NCBI RefSeq assembly: GCF_014596975.1
Contig: NZ_JACVXD010000002.1
Location: 302,180 to 366,179, forward strand
Source of the DNA: Aestuariibaculum marinum
Lineage (GTDB): Bacteria; Bacteroidota; Bacteroidia; Flavobacteriales; Flavobacteriaceae
Reading direction: 5' to 3'
DNA: 64,000 nt
Part shown: positions 53,991 to 62,320 of the stretch, one piece after another
Layout: each line of letters begins with the position of its first letter
Numbering within the stretch: position 1 is the first letter of the stretch
The notes under the pieces: model-generated
What the model was told of the DNA's origin: nothing
The model's database searches: none
Seen by the model: only the letters and a program-made list of their open reading frames with translations
Made by a program: the position numbers and the translations under genes

Positions 53991-56888
53991 TTAGAATTTT
54001 ATTAATTTAAATTCCTTCTGTTGCGGACCTTGAACAACATATAGAAAATATATACCAGATTGATAATAATCTCCTAAACTTAAAATTGATCTGTTTGTAG
54101 TCTTTATATTTTCAACCAGTCGCCCTGTGCCATCAAAAACATACATTTCAACCTCTTTAATTTCATTTTTGCTATTGACCTTGATCATGAAATTAGAATC
54201 ACTTGGGTTAGGGTATAATTGAACCTCAAATTGATCCATAGCAAAGACATTTTTAGTTTTGGTTGGTTTTTTAGATTTAATTTGTTTAACAGCAATTTCA
54301 TCATTTGTGTTACCCTTTGGAGCCCTGGTATTACTTTCTACTTTTATTTCAACACTCTTTTGTGATTTATTTCCACTTGCATCCGTACATTCAACGGTAA
54401 CAAAGTATGATCGTCCGTTTCCATTAAATGGTTTTTCAGCACGCAATCTTACATTATAGGCATCTACAATTTCCCAATCTGGTGAAGTAGTCGATACGCC
54501 CCCACCAATTCCATCATCAATAACATCTACACTTGTGATTTCTGATGTCGTACCTGGGCAATTATCCTGAAGTGAATACTCTATAGAAACATGAACCATC
54601 TTGCGATTTATAGGCGACAAAACATCAGGGTTGGCAATAAGATTATTAATAACGGGATTAATATTATCCTCTACCGTAACTGTAGCGGTTATTGTCGACA
54701 CATTATCGTTTTCATCGGTAACGGTTAATATTACCGTATTGGGACCTACATCCGCACATCCAAAAGAAGTTTTGTCTACTTCTAAACTTTTAATACCACA
54801 GTTGTCAGAGGACCCATTATCAATTTGGGATGCAGTTATCATAGCAGAACCTGTTGCATCCAACTGTATGCTTGTATTTTTACTCGATGCTATTGGGGGT
54901 AATTTATCCACAACAGTTACTGTCGCCGTACAAGTAGCTTCATTGTCACTATTATCCGTAACCGTCAAAATTACTTCATTTTCTCCTACATTAGTACAAT
55001 TAAAAGACGATTTACTCAGATTATAAGACTTAATTCCACAGGCATCAACGGAGCCATCATCAACTTGAGATGCCATTAATGTTGCATTTCCCGTTGCATC
55101 CAATTCAATGGTTATATTTTTGCATTTCGCCTCTGGGGGCGTAATATCTTCAACTGTAACCGTAACCTCAGTTGTTGAGGAATTCTCATTATCGTCAATA
55201 ACCGTTAGAGTTAACTTATTCGGACCAATAAAATAACAGTTGAAAATCGATTTGCTTATTTTATAATTCGATATTAAACAATTGTCTGTTGAACCATTAT
55301 CGATTTCTTCTGGAGTAAGTCTTGCAATACCAGAGCCATCTAAGGCAATAGTAATATCTTTCCCTTTGGCAATGGGCGATACATTGTCTTCTACATTAAT
55401 AGAAAAGCTACAGGATTTTTCGGTTCCATCGCTATAATAATATTTTACTGTTGAAGCCCCTTTCCCAAATTGCTTTCCACTTGCAGAACCAATTCCCTCA
55501 TCAATAACTTGATAGCGTGAAATCTCATATCTCAATTTAATATTGGAGTTAGCTGGAATAACCACTGGGTCAAGATTTCCTGCGGTTGCAAAACAGTTGT
55601 CCGTATCTGTGCTTAGTGTTTGAGAAGAAGGGCAGCCAACATATATTCCTGCCCCAGAATATACCCCTGTAAGACCGAAATTCCCATAATTGTCAATATT
55701 TACATGGCCTGTTGCATATATATTACCATTATGAAATGTCATGTCATTTAAGAAATGTCTCCCTGCAACATATGTGGTTTTTACAAGTCCATTCTGTCCA
55801 AAACTGTTATCGATACTACCATCAGGGGCATATCTTATCATCCACCAATATTCGTCAGGATCTTCAAGGGTTCTTTCTTCTCCGCTAACAACTATACGTC
55901 CGTCATCCTGTATAGTAATATTTTTAACCCATCTAATTAAATAATCATCACTACGAAGATTTATATCTAAGCTGGCTAAAGAATTACCCGAAGCATCTAA
56001 AATTTTTAAATCATCCATAATTAACGGTGCGGGATTAGCTCTTGGGTGAAGCACATATGCAATAGCTCCGTTGTTTTTATTGGAAGCAAAAGATGCAATT
56101 TTATTTTCACTTACTACCTTACCTGTGCCATTGAAATTAGTATCTAATGAACCATTGTTTTTAAATCTATAAAGAGTAGATTTATAATTAAAATTAAGTA
56201 TCGTATAGTTTTCAACACTAATTAAAGTTCGAGAATTATTATCTAATTCACATTTCAATACTTTTGGGAATTCACCTATTCCAGTCACCAGTCTAAATCC
56301 TGTTCCAGATAATCCGTAATCAAGAGATCCATCTTGGTTAATTCTCGAAAACACTAAAAAAGGCTCACTATCAAAATAGGAAATCCCAGCTACAGTTATT
56401 TTTCCATCAAGACCCAAACTAATAGTATTAAATCGTAAATTATTAAAGGGAAATAATTCCAGTTTTATAGAATGACTAGGATTAGATTGTTCATTCCCGA
56501 AACCAGTATCACTCTTTCCGTCGGCATTAAATCTAAATATCTTGTCACGTTGTAATACAACTATTTTATCATCGGGCTGAATAGCAAAATCATCTATAGT
56601 ACCTACGAAATCAATATAACCATTAAAAGCAAAATCATTGTCGCGGCTACCATCTATATGATACCTAATAATTTCATCTGGACCATTTGAATTTATCTTC
56701 ACTCGGCTTCGTAATACAAGTATTTTGCCGTCAGATTGAACTAAAACCTTATAGTGTATTGTTTTTTCATCAGGGCTAAGTACCATTCCTCCACTTCCAA
56801 AGCTTTCAATCAGGTCGCCCCCTTTTTGAGCAAAGGCAGGGGAAATACAAATGAAAAGGAGCATTAAAAAACAAAGAACTTTTTTCAT
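53991..56888 (-). CDS. T9SS-exported delta-60/HYR-repeat surface protein
   Basis: 965 residues. Signal peptide (MKKVLCFLMLLFICISPAFA). Delta-60-type repeats (about 25-400, with SGGMVLSPDEK, VQSDGKILVL, DGSLDYGLSGTG, DGRIVVSGE, DGSIDNSFGQNGLV). Then tandem HYR-like repeats (about 480-740), each with a TLDATG-like strand, an NGSxDNCGI-like piece and VILTVTDxxxN. A Ser/Lys-rich linker and a C-terminal T9SS sorting domain (about 890-965, LYPNPSDSNFMIKVN, SGIYFLYVVQG) end it. It is probably a cell-surface or secreted adhesin carried as cargo by the element. Confidence 0.9.
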   Translation of the reverse strand: MKKVLCFLMLLFICISPAFAQKGGDLIESFGSGGMVLSPDEKTIHYKVLVQSDGKILVLRSRVKINSNGPDEIIRYHIDGSRDNDFAFNGYIDFVGTIDDFAIQPDDKIVVLQRDKIFRFNADGKSDTGFGNEQSNPSHSIKLELFPFNNLRFNTISLGLDGKITVAGISYFDSEPFLVFSRINQDGSLDYGLSGTGFRLVTGIGEFPKVLKCELDNNSRTLISVENYTILNFNYKSTLYRFKNNGSLDTNFNGTGKVVSENKIASFASNKNNGAIAYVLHPRANPAPLIMDDLKILDASGNSLASLDINLRSDDYLIRWVKNITIQDDGRIVVSGEERTLEDPDEYWWMIRYAPDGSIDNSFGQNGLVKTTYVAGRHFLNDMTFHNGNIYATGHVNIDNYGNFGLTGVYSGAGIYVGCPSSQTLSTDTDNCFATAGNLDPVVIPANSNIKLRYEISRYQVIDEGIGSASGKQFGKGASTVKYYYSDGTEKSCSFSINVEDNVSPIAKGKDITIALDGSGIARLTPEEIDNGSTDNCLISNYKISKSIFNCYFIGPNKLTLTVIDDNENSSTTEVTVTVEDITPPEAKCKNITIELDATGNATLMASQVDDGSVDACGIKSYNLSKSSFNCTNVGENEVILTVTDNSDNEATCTATVTVVDKLPPIASSKNTSIQLDATGSAMITASQIDNGSSDNCGIKSLEVDKTSFGCADVGPNTVILTVTDENDNVSTITATVTVEDNINPVINNLIANPDVLSPINRKMVHVSIEYSLQDNCPGTTSEITSVDVIDDGIGGGVSTTSPDWEIVDAYNVRLRAEKPFNGNGRSYFVTVECTDASGNKSQKSVEIKVESNTRAPKGNTNDEIAVKQIKSKKPTKTKNVFAMDQFEVQLYPNPSDSNFMIKVNSKNEIKEVEMYVFDGTGRLVENIKTTNRSILSLGDYYQSGIYFLYVVQGPQQKEFKLIKF

Positions 56889-57239
56889 GTTATTGGAATT
56901 AATGGTTATAATAAATAGTTTAGCAAACTAACACGTTATGAGCGATTTAAATAGATACTTAAATCTAGATGATATTTAATGGAATAGATATAAAATATGT
57001 AACAAAGTTCCATACACATGTAACAACCTAGTTCATCTTGATAGAGCATCTGATTTACAAATTGAATTCCACCCCTTAATAATAAGCTGTGAACCCATTC
57101 TAATACTGAATGGATTTTTTTTTCAAAGAGCTTTATATCAAATACGTAAGGCTACTGCCAGCAGCAACCCCACCCTTTATTAGCAGGTGCGGGGTATCCC
57201 CGCTTAAATAAAACTGCAATAACTAAAATTCATATTATT
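56889..57239. other. Control gap with two hairpins and an orphan terminator
   Basis: About 350 bases with no gene. A terminator-like hairpin (CCATTC, 7-base loop, GAATGG, 57095-57113) with nine T follows on the plus strand at 57115-57123, yet no plus-strand gene precedes it. A perfect GC-rich hairpin GCGGGG-TAT-CCCCGC lies at 57189-57203, 37 bases before the next ATG. An 11-base word TAACAACCTAG (57021-57031) recurs at 59943-59953. Confidence 0.45.
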
Positions 57240-57581
57240 ATGGTAACTGTAAAAGAAATTAAAAAGGCTGAGAATTCTAAAGGTGAAGAGTTCTTTGGAC
57301 TGATTGTGCAGTCCAGAGCAATGACTGTTAAAAGTCAAGAAACAGGTAGGACGTATTTAACTGCTAAAACAGCTTTTGTTGCCACAACGTTTGATGAAGA
57401 AACTGCTAAATCATTAATCGGAACACAGTTTGAAGGAGGTATCAGAAAAGTACAGACAACCCCTTATCAATATGTAATTGAAGAAACAGGGGAAGTTATT
57501 GAACTGAGTCATCGCTGGGAATATTATGATCCGGCTTTAGAAATGGAAGAACAAGTAGTTGAAGAAACTACGGTGATTTAA
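57240..57581 (+). CDS. Unrecognised 113-residue protein of the element
   Basis: Small protein without signal peptide or membrane segment; acidic C-terminus (PALEMEEQVVEETTVI). The body has alternating strands (GLIVQSRAMTVKS, YLTAKTAFVATTF, GTQFEGGIRKVQT), which could fit a small OB- or beta-barrel fold such as an SSB-like protein, but no motif proves it. It begins the plus-strand module of four genes and is followed by its own hairpin terminator. Related to nothing else in the window. Confidence 0.75.
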   Translation: MVTVKEIKKAENSKGEEFFGLIVQSRAMTVKSQETGRTYLTAKTAFVATTFDEETAKSLIGTQFEGGIRKVQTTPYQYVIEETGEVIELSHRWEYYDPALEMEEQVVEETTVI

Positions 57582-57605
57582 TAAGGCATTATGTCCTTAT
57601 CGTAA

Positions 57606-57639
57606 AGAGCTTATCTCTCAGGAGGTAGGCTCTTTTTTT
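57606..57639 (+). terminator. Terminator between the 113-aa gene and the ATPase gene
   Basis: 12-bp stem AGAGCTTATCTC with GAGGTAGGCTCT (two G-T pairs), four-base loop, seven T. It could be an attenuator, as the next gene is on the same strand. Confidence 0.8.
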
Positions 57640-57672
57640 ATGCTATATATATTAATTAAACACAATTATATC

Positions 57673-58572
57673 ATGCAATTACAACAAACACAACGGCATA
57701 ACGTAAAATTACGTTTAGGCATCTCTGGAGCATCAGGGTTTGGTAAAACTTATAGAGCTCTAAAATTAGCTTATGGTATGACTAATGACTGGTCTAAAAT
57801 AGTTGTTATAGATACAGAAAATGCATCAGCCAGCCTATATTCAGATATGGGAAATTTCAATGTTTTAAATCTATTTCCACCCTATAGTCCGGAACGTTAT
57901 ATTGAGGCTATAGATACTTGTGAAAAAGCCAATATGGAAGTGATAATTATAGATTCTATAACACATGAGTGGCAAGGTGAAGGTGGTTGTCTGCAAATCC
58001 ATGAACAGCTTGGTGGCAGATTTCAGGACTGGGCAAGTGTTAAACCACGTCACCAGAAATTTATAGATAAAATTCTGCAATCGAAATGTCATATTATCAC
58101 TACTACCCGAAGAAAAGTTGATTATTCTCTGGATGTAGGTTCTAACGGTAAATCTAAAGTGGTGAAGCACGGCACGAAAGAAATTACCTCTGAGGGATTT
58201 GAATATGAGCTATCCGTAAACTTTGAGCTGATTAATGAAAATCATTTGTGTAAGGTCAGTAAGGATCGTACCAATTTGTTTAGAGGACCGGAATTTGTAA
58301 TTAACAGTGATGTTGGTAAGCGACTCAAAGACTGGTGTAATCAAGGAGTATCCTTAGAAGATATAAAACAGGAAATAAACGCAACTACAACTTTAGAGGG
58401 TTTAAGACTTTTGTATCAGAAATACGACGGTTTAAAAACACAAATAAAGCCTTTGATTATCGAAAGGAAATCAGAAATCGAAGGCATCACACAAATTGTA
58501 GAAAACAAACAAATTATTCAAACAAATACAAATCATGGAATTGAAAGCGATAACACAACAAGTAGTCAATAA
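57673..58572 (+). CDS. AAA/RecA-like ATPase (AAA_24, Sak4-like)
   Basis: 299 residues from ATG 57673 (MQLQQTQRHNVKLRLG); an ATG at 57640 lies right at the end of the terminator hairpin and is less likely. Walker A GASGFGKT at 19-26, Walker B VIIIDSITHEW at 90-100, and ITTTRRK as a sensor-1-like block. Relatives in phages (Sak4) act in single-strand annealing and recombination. Its role here is probably recombination or replication of the element. The next gene starts inside its 3' end in another frame. Confidence 0.85.
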   Translation: MQLQQTQRHNVKLRLGISGASGFGKTYRALKLAYGMTNDWSKIVVIDTENASASLYSDMGNFNVLNLFPPYSPERYIEAIDTCEKANMEVIIIDSITHEWQGEGGCLQIHEQLGGRFQDWASVKPRHQKFIDKILQSKCHIITTTRRKVDYSLDVGSNGKSKVVKHGTKEITSEGFEYELSVNFELINENHLCKVSKDRTNLFRGPEFVINSDVGKRLKDWCNQGVSLEDIKQEINATTTLEGLRLLYQKYDGLKTQIKPLIIERKSEIEGITQIVENKQIIQTNTNHGIESDNTTSSQ

Positions 58573-59533
58573 TCATGAGGTAGTAGAATCCTCTATGTCG
58601 ACTAATAATAGGTTTATAGAAGCAAACACGCAACAAGTCAGTTTATCTCATTTGAAGCAGGATTGCATAATCCCGGTATTTGCCAAGGATAATGAAAGCA
58701 CCATCCCACATTTTGAATTTATCGAAGCAGTGAGATCTGTAGCGCAAGAGTTATATCCGGAAGGTACAGTAACTATGCCTAATATCAGAACTAGTCACAT
58801 TATAAAAGGTAGAATTCCTTCAGCTATCGGTAAACCTGCCAAGGAGTTATTGGAACATGAAAAAACGATTTATTACGAACGTATGGCTTTTATGGTCGAG
58901 ATACCAGATGTACACACTTATATTGATAATCAGAAACTTAATCTTACAGTAGGAGGGGTACGTAGCTATTCCGAGCAGAATCTGTTTTCCAAAAAGAGCA
59001 TTGAAAAGTTTAAGATATTTATTGCCCAAAAATGCCAAGTGTGCACAAATTTAGGCATTAGTACAGATGGTCTAAAGGACGATTTGCGTGTGAGTAGTAT
59101 AGATGAACTGAAATTAAAAGCTCAGGAACTGTTTTTGAGTTATAATCAGCAGCAGCATATTGAAAATATGAAGCAAATGCAGGAGTATACTATTAATCAG
59201 GATCAATTTGCGCATTTGGTAGGGAAAATGAAGCTATATCAGCATTTAGATAAGCAGCAAAAGCAGGAGTTGTTTCATCTAAAGACTACCGATTCTCAAA
59301 TCAACACCATTATTAAGAATTATGTAGACGATGAACATTTTAGTGCCGATGCTGATGGGTATATCAATTTGTGGCAGTTGTATAACCTGTTTACAGAGAG
59401 CTCAAAGAGTAATTACATTGATAACTTCTTAGATCGTAACTGTAATACTTATGAGTTTGTGAATCATTTGGGAGAAGCAATCCGACGTAAGGAAGATAAC
59501 TACTTCATAAATCATCCAGAGATAATACATTAA
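58535..59533 (+). CDS. DUF3871-family protein
   Basis: 332 residues with the DUF3871 pattern (PNIRTSHIIKGRIPSAIGKP, KTIYYERMAFMVEIPD, LTVGGVRSYSEQNLFSKKS, FIAQKCQVCTN). The family is known mainly from Bacteroidota mobile elements and has no proven role; it recalls the DUF932 proteins of plasmids and phages. Its start overlaps the ATPase gene by 38 bases, so the two are coupled. An N-terminal region of about 60 residues is Gln/Asn-rich. Confidence 0.88.
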   Translation: MELKAITQQVVNNHEVVESSMSTNNRFIEANTQQVSLSHLKQDCIIPVFAKDNESTIPHFEFIEAVRSVAQELYPEGTVTMPNIRTSHIIKGRIPSAIGKPAKELLEHEKTIYYERMAFMVEIPDVHTYIDNQKLNLTVGGVRSYSEQNLFSKKSIEKFKIFIAQKCQVCTNLGISTDGLKDDLRVSSIDELKLKAQELFLSYNQQQHIENMKQMQEYTINQDQFAHLVGKMKLYQHLDKQQKQELFHLKTTDSQINTIIKNYVDDEHFSADADGYINLWQLYNLFTESSKSNYIDNFLDRNCNTYEFVNHLGEAIRRKEDNYFINHPEIIH

Positions 59534-59573
59534 AACTTATCTCTGGGCAATAATCCACATTATCTTATTTAAA

Positions 59574-59825
59574 ATGAGCAATAAAGAACTTATCGAGCTT
59601 TTGAAATATTGCTCACCACACATCATTTATGTGGTTAATGGTCAAAATAGAATTATAAAGTTGCACACACCTTTCAAATTATTGGTATCACAGGATATTG
59701 GAGATTTGCATAAAGATCAAATTGTATTCTGTACAGAATTAAAAATTACTAAACTGGGAAGGGTAGTGTTTTATATAGAAGGTAAAAACTACCATACGTA
59801 CTATTTTGATATTCTAACAAAATAA
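59574..59825 (+). CDS. Unrecognised 83-residue protein
   Basis: Small soluble protein (MSNKELIELLKYCSPHI and IVFCTELKITKLGRVVFYIEG) with no signal or membrane segment. It lies 40 bases after DUF3871 on the same strand and is the last gene of the module. Alternating beta-strands are suggested. Nothing allows a function. Confidence 0.65.
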   Translation: MSNKELIELLKYCSPHIIYVVNGQNRIIKLHTPFKLLVSQDIGDLHKDQIVFCTELKITKLGRVVFYIEGKNYHTYYFDILTK

Positions 59826-59946
59826 ATTAGAAAGAGCATTATGCTGTATCTTTTGGCTTCTCAATAGAAGCATTTTCTGAGACTGTTTTGGCTCTATAAT
59901 ACTAAAACTCCTGAGAAAACTGCTCAGCAGACAACCTTCATATAAC

Positions 59947-60028
59947 AACCTAGCCGTTTAACTTATTATGTTATAAATATTCAATAGTTAACAAAATAAG
60001 TTATGTTTTATAACTGAGCGGTTAGGTT
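59947..60028. repeat. Nested palindrome between convergent genes
   Basis: Outer arms AACCTAGCCG and CGGTTAGGTT (59947-59956, 60019-60028) enclose inner arms AACTTATT and AATAAGTT (59960-59967, 59995-60002). The plus-strand module ends to the left and the lipoprotein gene to the right. It could be a terminator for both, or a recombination or replication site of the element. A weaker hairpin GCTTCT-CAAT-AGAAGC lies at 59856-59871. Confidence 0.5.
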
Positions 60029-60061
60029 TTATATGTTATTAATAATTTTGTTAAAGCCAAT

Positions 60062-60631
60062 CTAAAAATCACAATAAAAATCAGTTTCTTGACCAGCATC
60101 AAACTTTCCATTGGTTACTGTTACTGTTTTTCCACAGTCTACTAGGTTTGCTGAGAATTCAAAATTCCCAATATATCGATCATTATCAATAGAGGTAATT
60201 TCTATATAACCATTATTAATAGGTACAGATCCATCCTCTATACATTCAGCTCTGGTTGTGTAATATTCGTCTAAATCTCCTGGGTATTGAAAATATTCTT
60301 CATTAAAATAGGTGTATGAAATCCAATTATTGCCTAAAGATGTTAATTCGTATCGTTCTGCTCCATTAGATGGTGTAAAATGTAAGAAAATAAGATGTTT
60401 AGTTTCGTTTGGTAAATAAAAACCCAAAGAAATTACATCAAATTCTCCTTCTTGGCAGCTTTTTTCGAAGTTAAAGGTCCCACCTGAGCCACTAGATTCA
60501 TCAAAGATAATTTTCTCTCCATTAATGTTGGCTTCACCAGTACTTCTGTAAATTTCATTATCATTATTACTGCATGATAAAAAAGATAATAATAAAAACT
60601 GGATCCAAATAAATTGCTTTTTTTTTAACAT
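60062..60631 (-). CDS. Lipoprotein of unknown function, copy 1
   Basis: 189 residues with a lipoprotein signal ending FLSCSNN (cysteine at about residue 20). The body is beta-rich and recalls the small flavobacterial lipoproteins annotated DUF6252, ending VTVTNGKFDAG. The next upstream gene on this strand encodes a shorter relative with the same terminal pattern. Location is probably the cell surface or outer membrane; the role is unknown. Confidence 0.72.
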   Translation of the reverse strand: MLKKKQFIWIQFLLLSFLSCSNNDNEIYRSTGEANINGEKIIFDESSGSGGTFNFEKSCQEGEFDVISLGFYLPNETKHLIFLHFTPSNGAERYELTSLGNNWISYTYFNEEYFQYPGDLDEYYTTRAECIEDGSVPINNGYIEITSIDNDRYIGNFEFSANLVDCGKTVTVTNGKFDAGQETDFYCDF

Positions 60632-60656
60632 AATAGTGAAATTTAAGTTGTTGAAT

Positions 60657-61139
60657 TTAATAGAAGACTACAAAAATTCCATTTGTAACGGTGATAATAT
60701 CATCAAAATCAATTTCCTGTGCAGTAAAGGAAAATGTGCCGGAATAACTTTTTTCTGTAATATTAGTTACTGTTATTTGCCCATCAATAGATTTGTAGTA
60801 TCTATTATCTGGATCGAAAAAATCACTTTTTGGACTTATCCATATACCCCCAGTGTTGTTTCCGTCAAAAGAAAGTTCATAAGAGCCGATTCCCTCATTT
60901 ATTGGAAATTTAAAATCAAAAATGTAATTAGGAGTTTCTAGTGTAGCTCCGCCAAATCCATCGTGTGGATTACTATAAGGATTTGGGTTTGGTGTAATGA
61001 AAATAGATTTACATGTTTTCTTTAAGCCATTAATATCAGCTACCAGTATAGACGCAGGTTTATCTTCATCATCAGAACTTCCACAATTCGATAAAGTAAA
61101 ACAGGATAACGCTAGAATTAATATATATTTAAACCGCAT
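60657..61139 (-). CDS. Lipoprotein of unknown function, copy 2
   Basis: 160 residues; lipoprotein signal MRFKYILILALSCFTLSNCG with Cys19. The C-terminal strands SYSGTFSFTAQEIDFDDII and TVTNGIFVVFY match the ending of the neighbouring lipoprotein (YIGNFEFSAN, VTNGKF), so the two are diverged paralogues in tandem, 25 bases apart. No known domain can be named with confidence. Confidence 0.72.
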   Translation of the reverse strand: MRFKYILILALSCFTLSNCGSSDDEDKPASILVADINGLKKTCKSIFITPNPNPYSNPHDGFGGATLETPNYIFDFKFPINEGIGSYELSFDGNNTGGIWISPKSDFFDPDNRYYKSIDGQITVTNITEKSYSGTFSFTAQEIDFDDIITVTNGIFVVFY

Positions 61140-61370
61140 CTATAAATTTAACGAAAATATATAAGACTTTAAATTTAATTAAATGTTCATTTTTTTGGAT
61201 AATTAATAAGTATAAGCCTAAAGCGATTTTTTCAAATGAATTTTGTAAAATTGTTAATTAGTTTGATGTGAGTTCCTTAGAGGTAAGTCATACAAAAGTC
61301 TTTAAATGATAATAATGTTAAAATGTAAGTTTTAAATACTTTTAATTCAATCCGGAGTAAAGTTATTCAG

Positions 61371-61508
61371 ATGTTACCCAGAAAGGTAAAGCACGAACGT
61401 GTTACAAACGAATTATTCAATAAAATTAATGATGCCAAGCCTACTAAAAATAAGTGGCTCTATACTGCTGATAGCTTTGGTAAGATGGAAGAAGGTATAG
61501 TTAGATAA
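61371..61508 (+). CDS. 45-codon open frame in the gap before the defence genes
   Basis: ATG to TAA, reading MLPRKVKHERVTNELFNK and a KWLYTADSFGKMEEG ending. It has a plausible protein composition but no known family. The surrounding 61140-61615 gap is otherwise empty apart from AT-rich sequence. It may be a fragment of a lost element gene. Confidence 0.3.
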   Translation: MLPRKVKHERVTNELFNKINDAKPTKNKWLYTADSFGKMEEGIVR

Positions 61509-61615
61509 ATTAAGAGCATTTTGTTAGGTTTTAATTCCTGAATCTGTAATATTTAAGTGTTGTATTATCGATGATATTTTTCTAAATAATGTAATTAGAA
61601 ATTTGATACTACTGA

Positions 61616-62320
61616 CTAAACATATTTTAATAATTCTTGAACTAATAAATAAACAGTTGTGGTTGATTCTTCTTTGGCAGGGTTGGATTGATTGTGTAGT
61701 TTGTGATTCCTTTCGGCCCTTTTTATAGCTAAATCAATTCTTTTTTCATTTGTTTTATCGTCAACACCATCTAATAGTTCAAAAAATGCATCGTTTATTA
61801 GTTTGCTTTTTTTTCCATCATAATTTACATTGAAAGGTTTTAATAGATCGTTTATAATTTGGTTGTAGTCTTTCCTTGCAATTCCGCCTCCCTGATGGTC
61901 ATTAAAATGAAGAATTAACCAGTATTCAAATGCTTGATTTGAATAGCCTACACCAAAATTATATCCTGAAGCAATTTGAATAGCATTATTGAAATCGTTA
62001 TCATCAAAATCATCTTTATCAAAAACGCACCATACCTGATCGTATTTCTTTTCTTGAGATAGGGCATAAGCACGTTTTACAAGCGAAATGGTATTGTATC
62101 CCTCACCAACTGGTTTTATTGTTGCTGAAGTTAATTTGAATTGATTAAAATAAGAGGGCTCAGTATTTTCACCTTCACAAACAATCAGAATAGTAGGTTT
62201 TTCTATTAAATTAGGAGTGGGTCTTTCTAAGTCTGGTTCACTTCTTCTATTTTTTTTAAGGAGCTCTTTGTGTTTCTTTCTTGCGGCAATTTGTTCTTCT
62301 TTTTTATTTTTCATTTTCAT
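61616..62320 (-). CDS. rloB: RloB-like TOPRIM protein (AbiLii-type)
   Basis: 234 residues, RloB family with a TOPRIM-like nuclease fold. ILIVCEGENTEPSYF (residues 44-58) carries the catalytic glutamate, VFDKDDF (99-105) the metal-binding aspartates and SNQAFEYWLILHF (127-139) the RloB signature. The basic N-terminus (1-30) may bind nucleic acid. Overlapping the ATPase gene by 17 bases, the two form a RloA/RloB unit equivalent to AbiL, an abortive-infection defence. A second start at 62314 is possible. Confidence 0.92.
   Translation of the reverse strand: MKMKNKKEEQIAARKKHKELLKKNRRSEPDLERPTPNLIEKPTILIVCEGENTEPSYFNQFKLTSATIKPVGEGYNTISLVKRAYALSQEKKYDQVWCVFDKDDFDDNDFNNAIQIASGYNFGVGYSNQAFEYWLILHFNDHQGGGIARKDYNQIINDLLKPFNVNYDGKKSKLINDAFFELLDGVDDKTNEKRIDLAIKRAERNHKLHNQSNPAKEESTTTVYLLVQELLKYV

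Noticed and set aside
57037..57065. tRNA-like stretch GATAGAGCATCTGATTTAC in the gap before the element module
   Set aside because: The D-arm-like word is there, but no anticodon stem pairs and no T arm or acceptor can be built. A chance likeness or a very old relic at best.
60636..60941. Plus-strand frame opposite the second lipoprotein
   Set aside because: It lies against a lipoprotein with a clear lipobox and has no features of its own.
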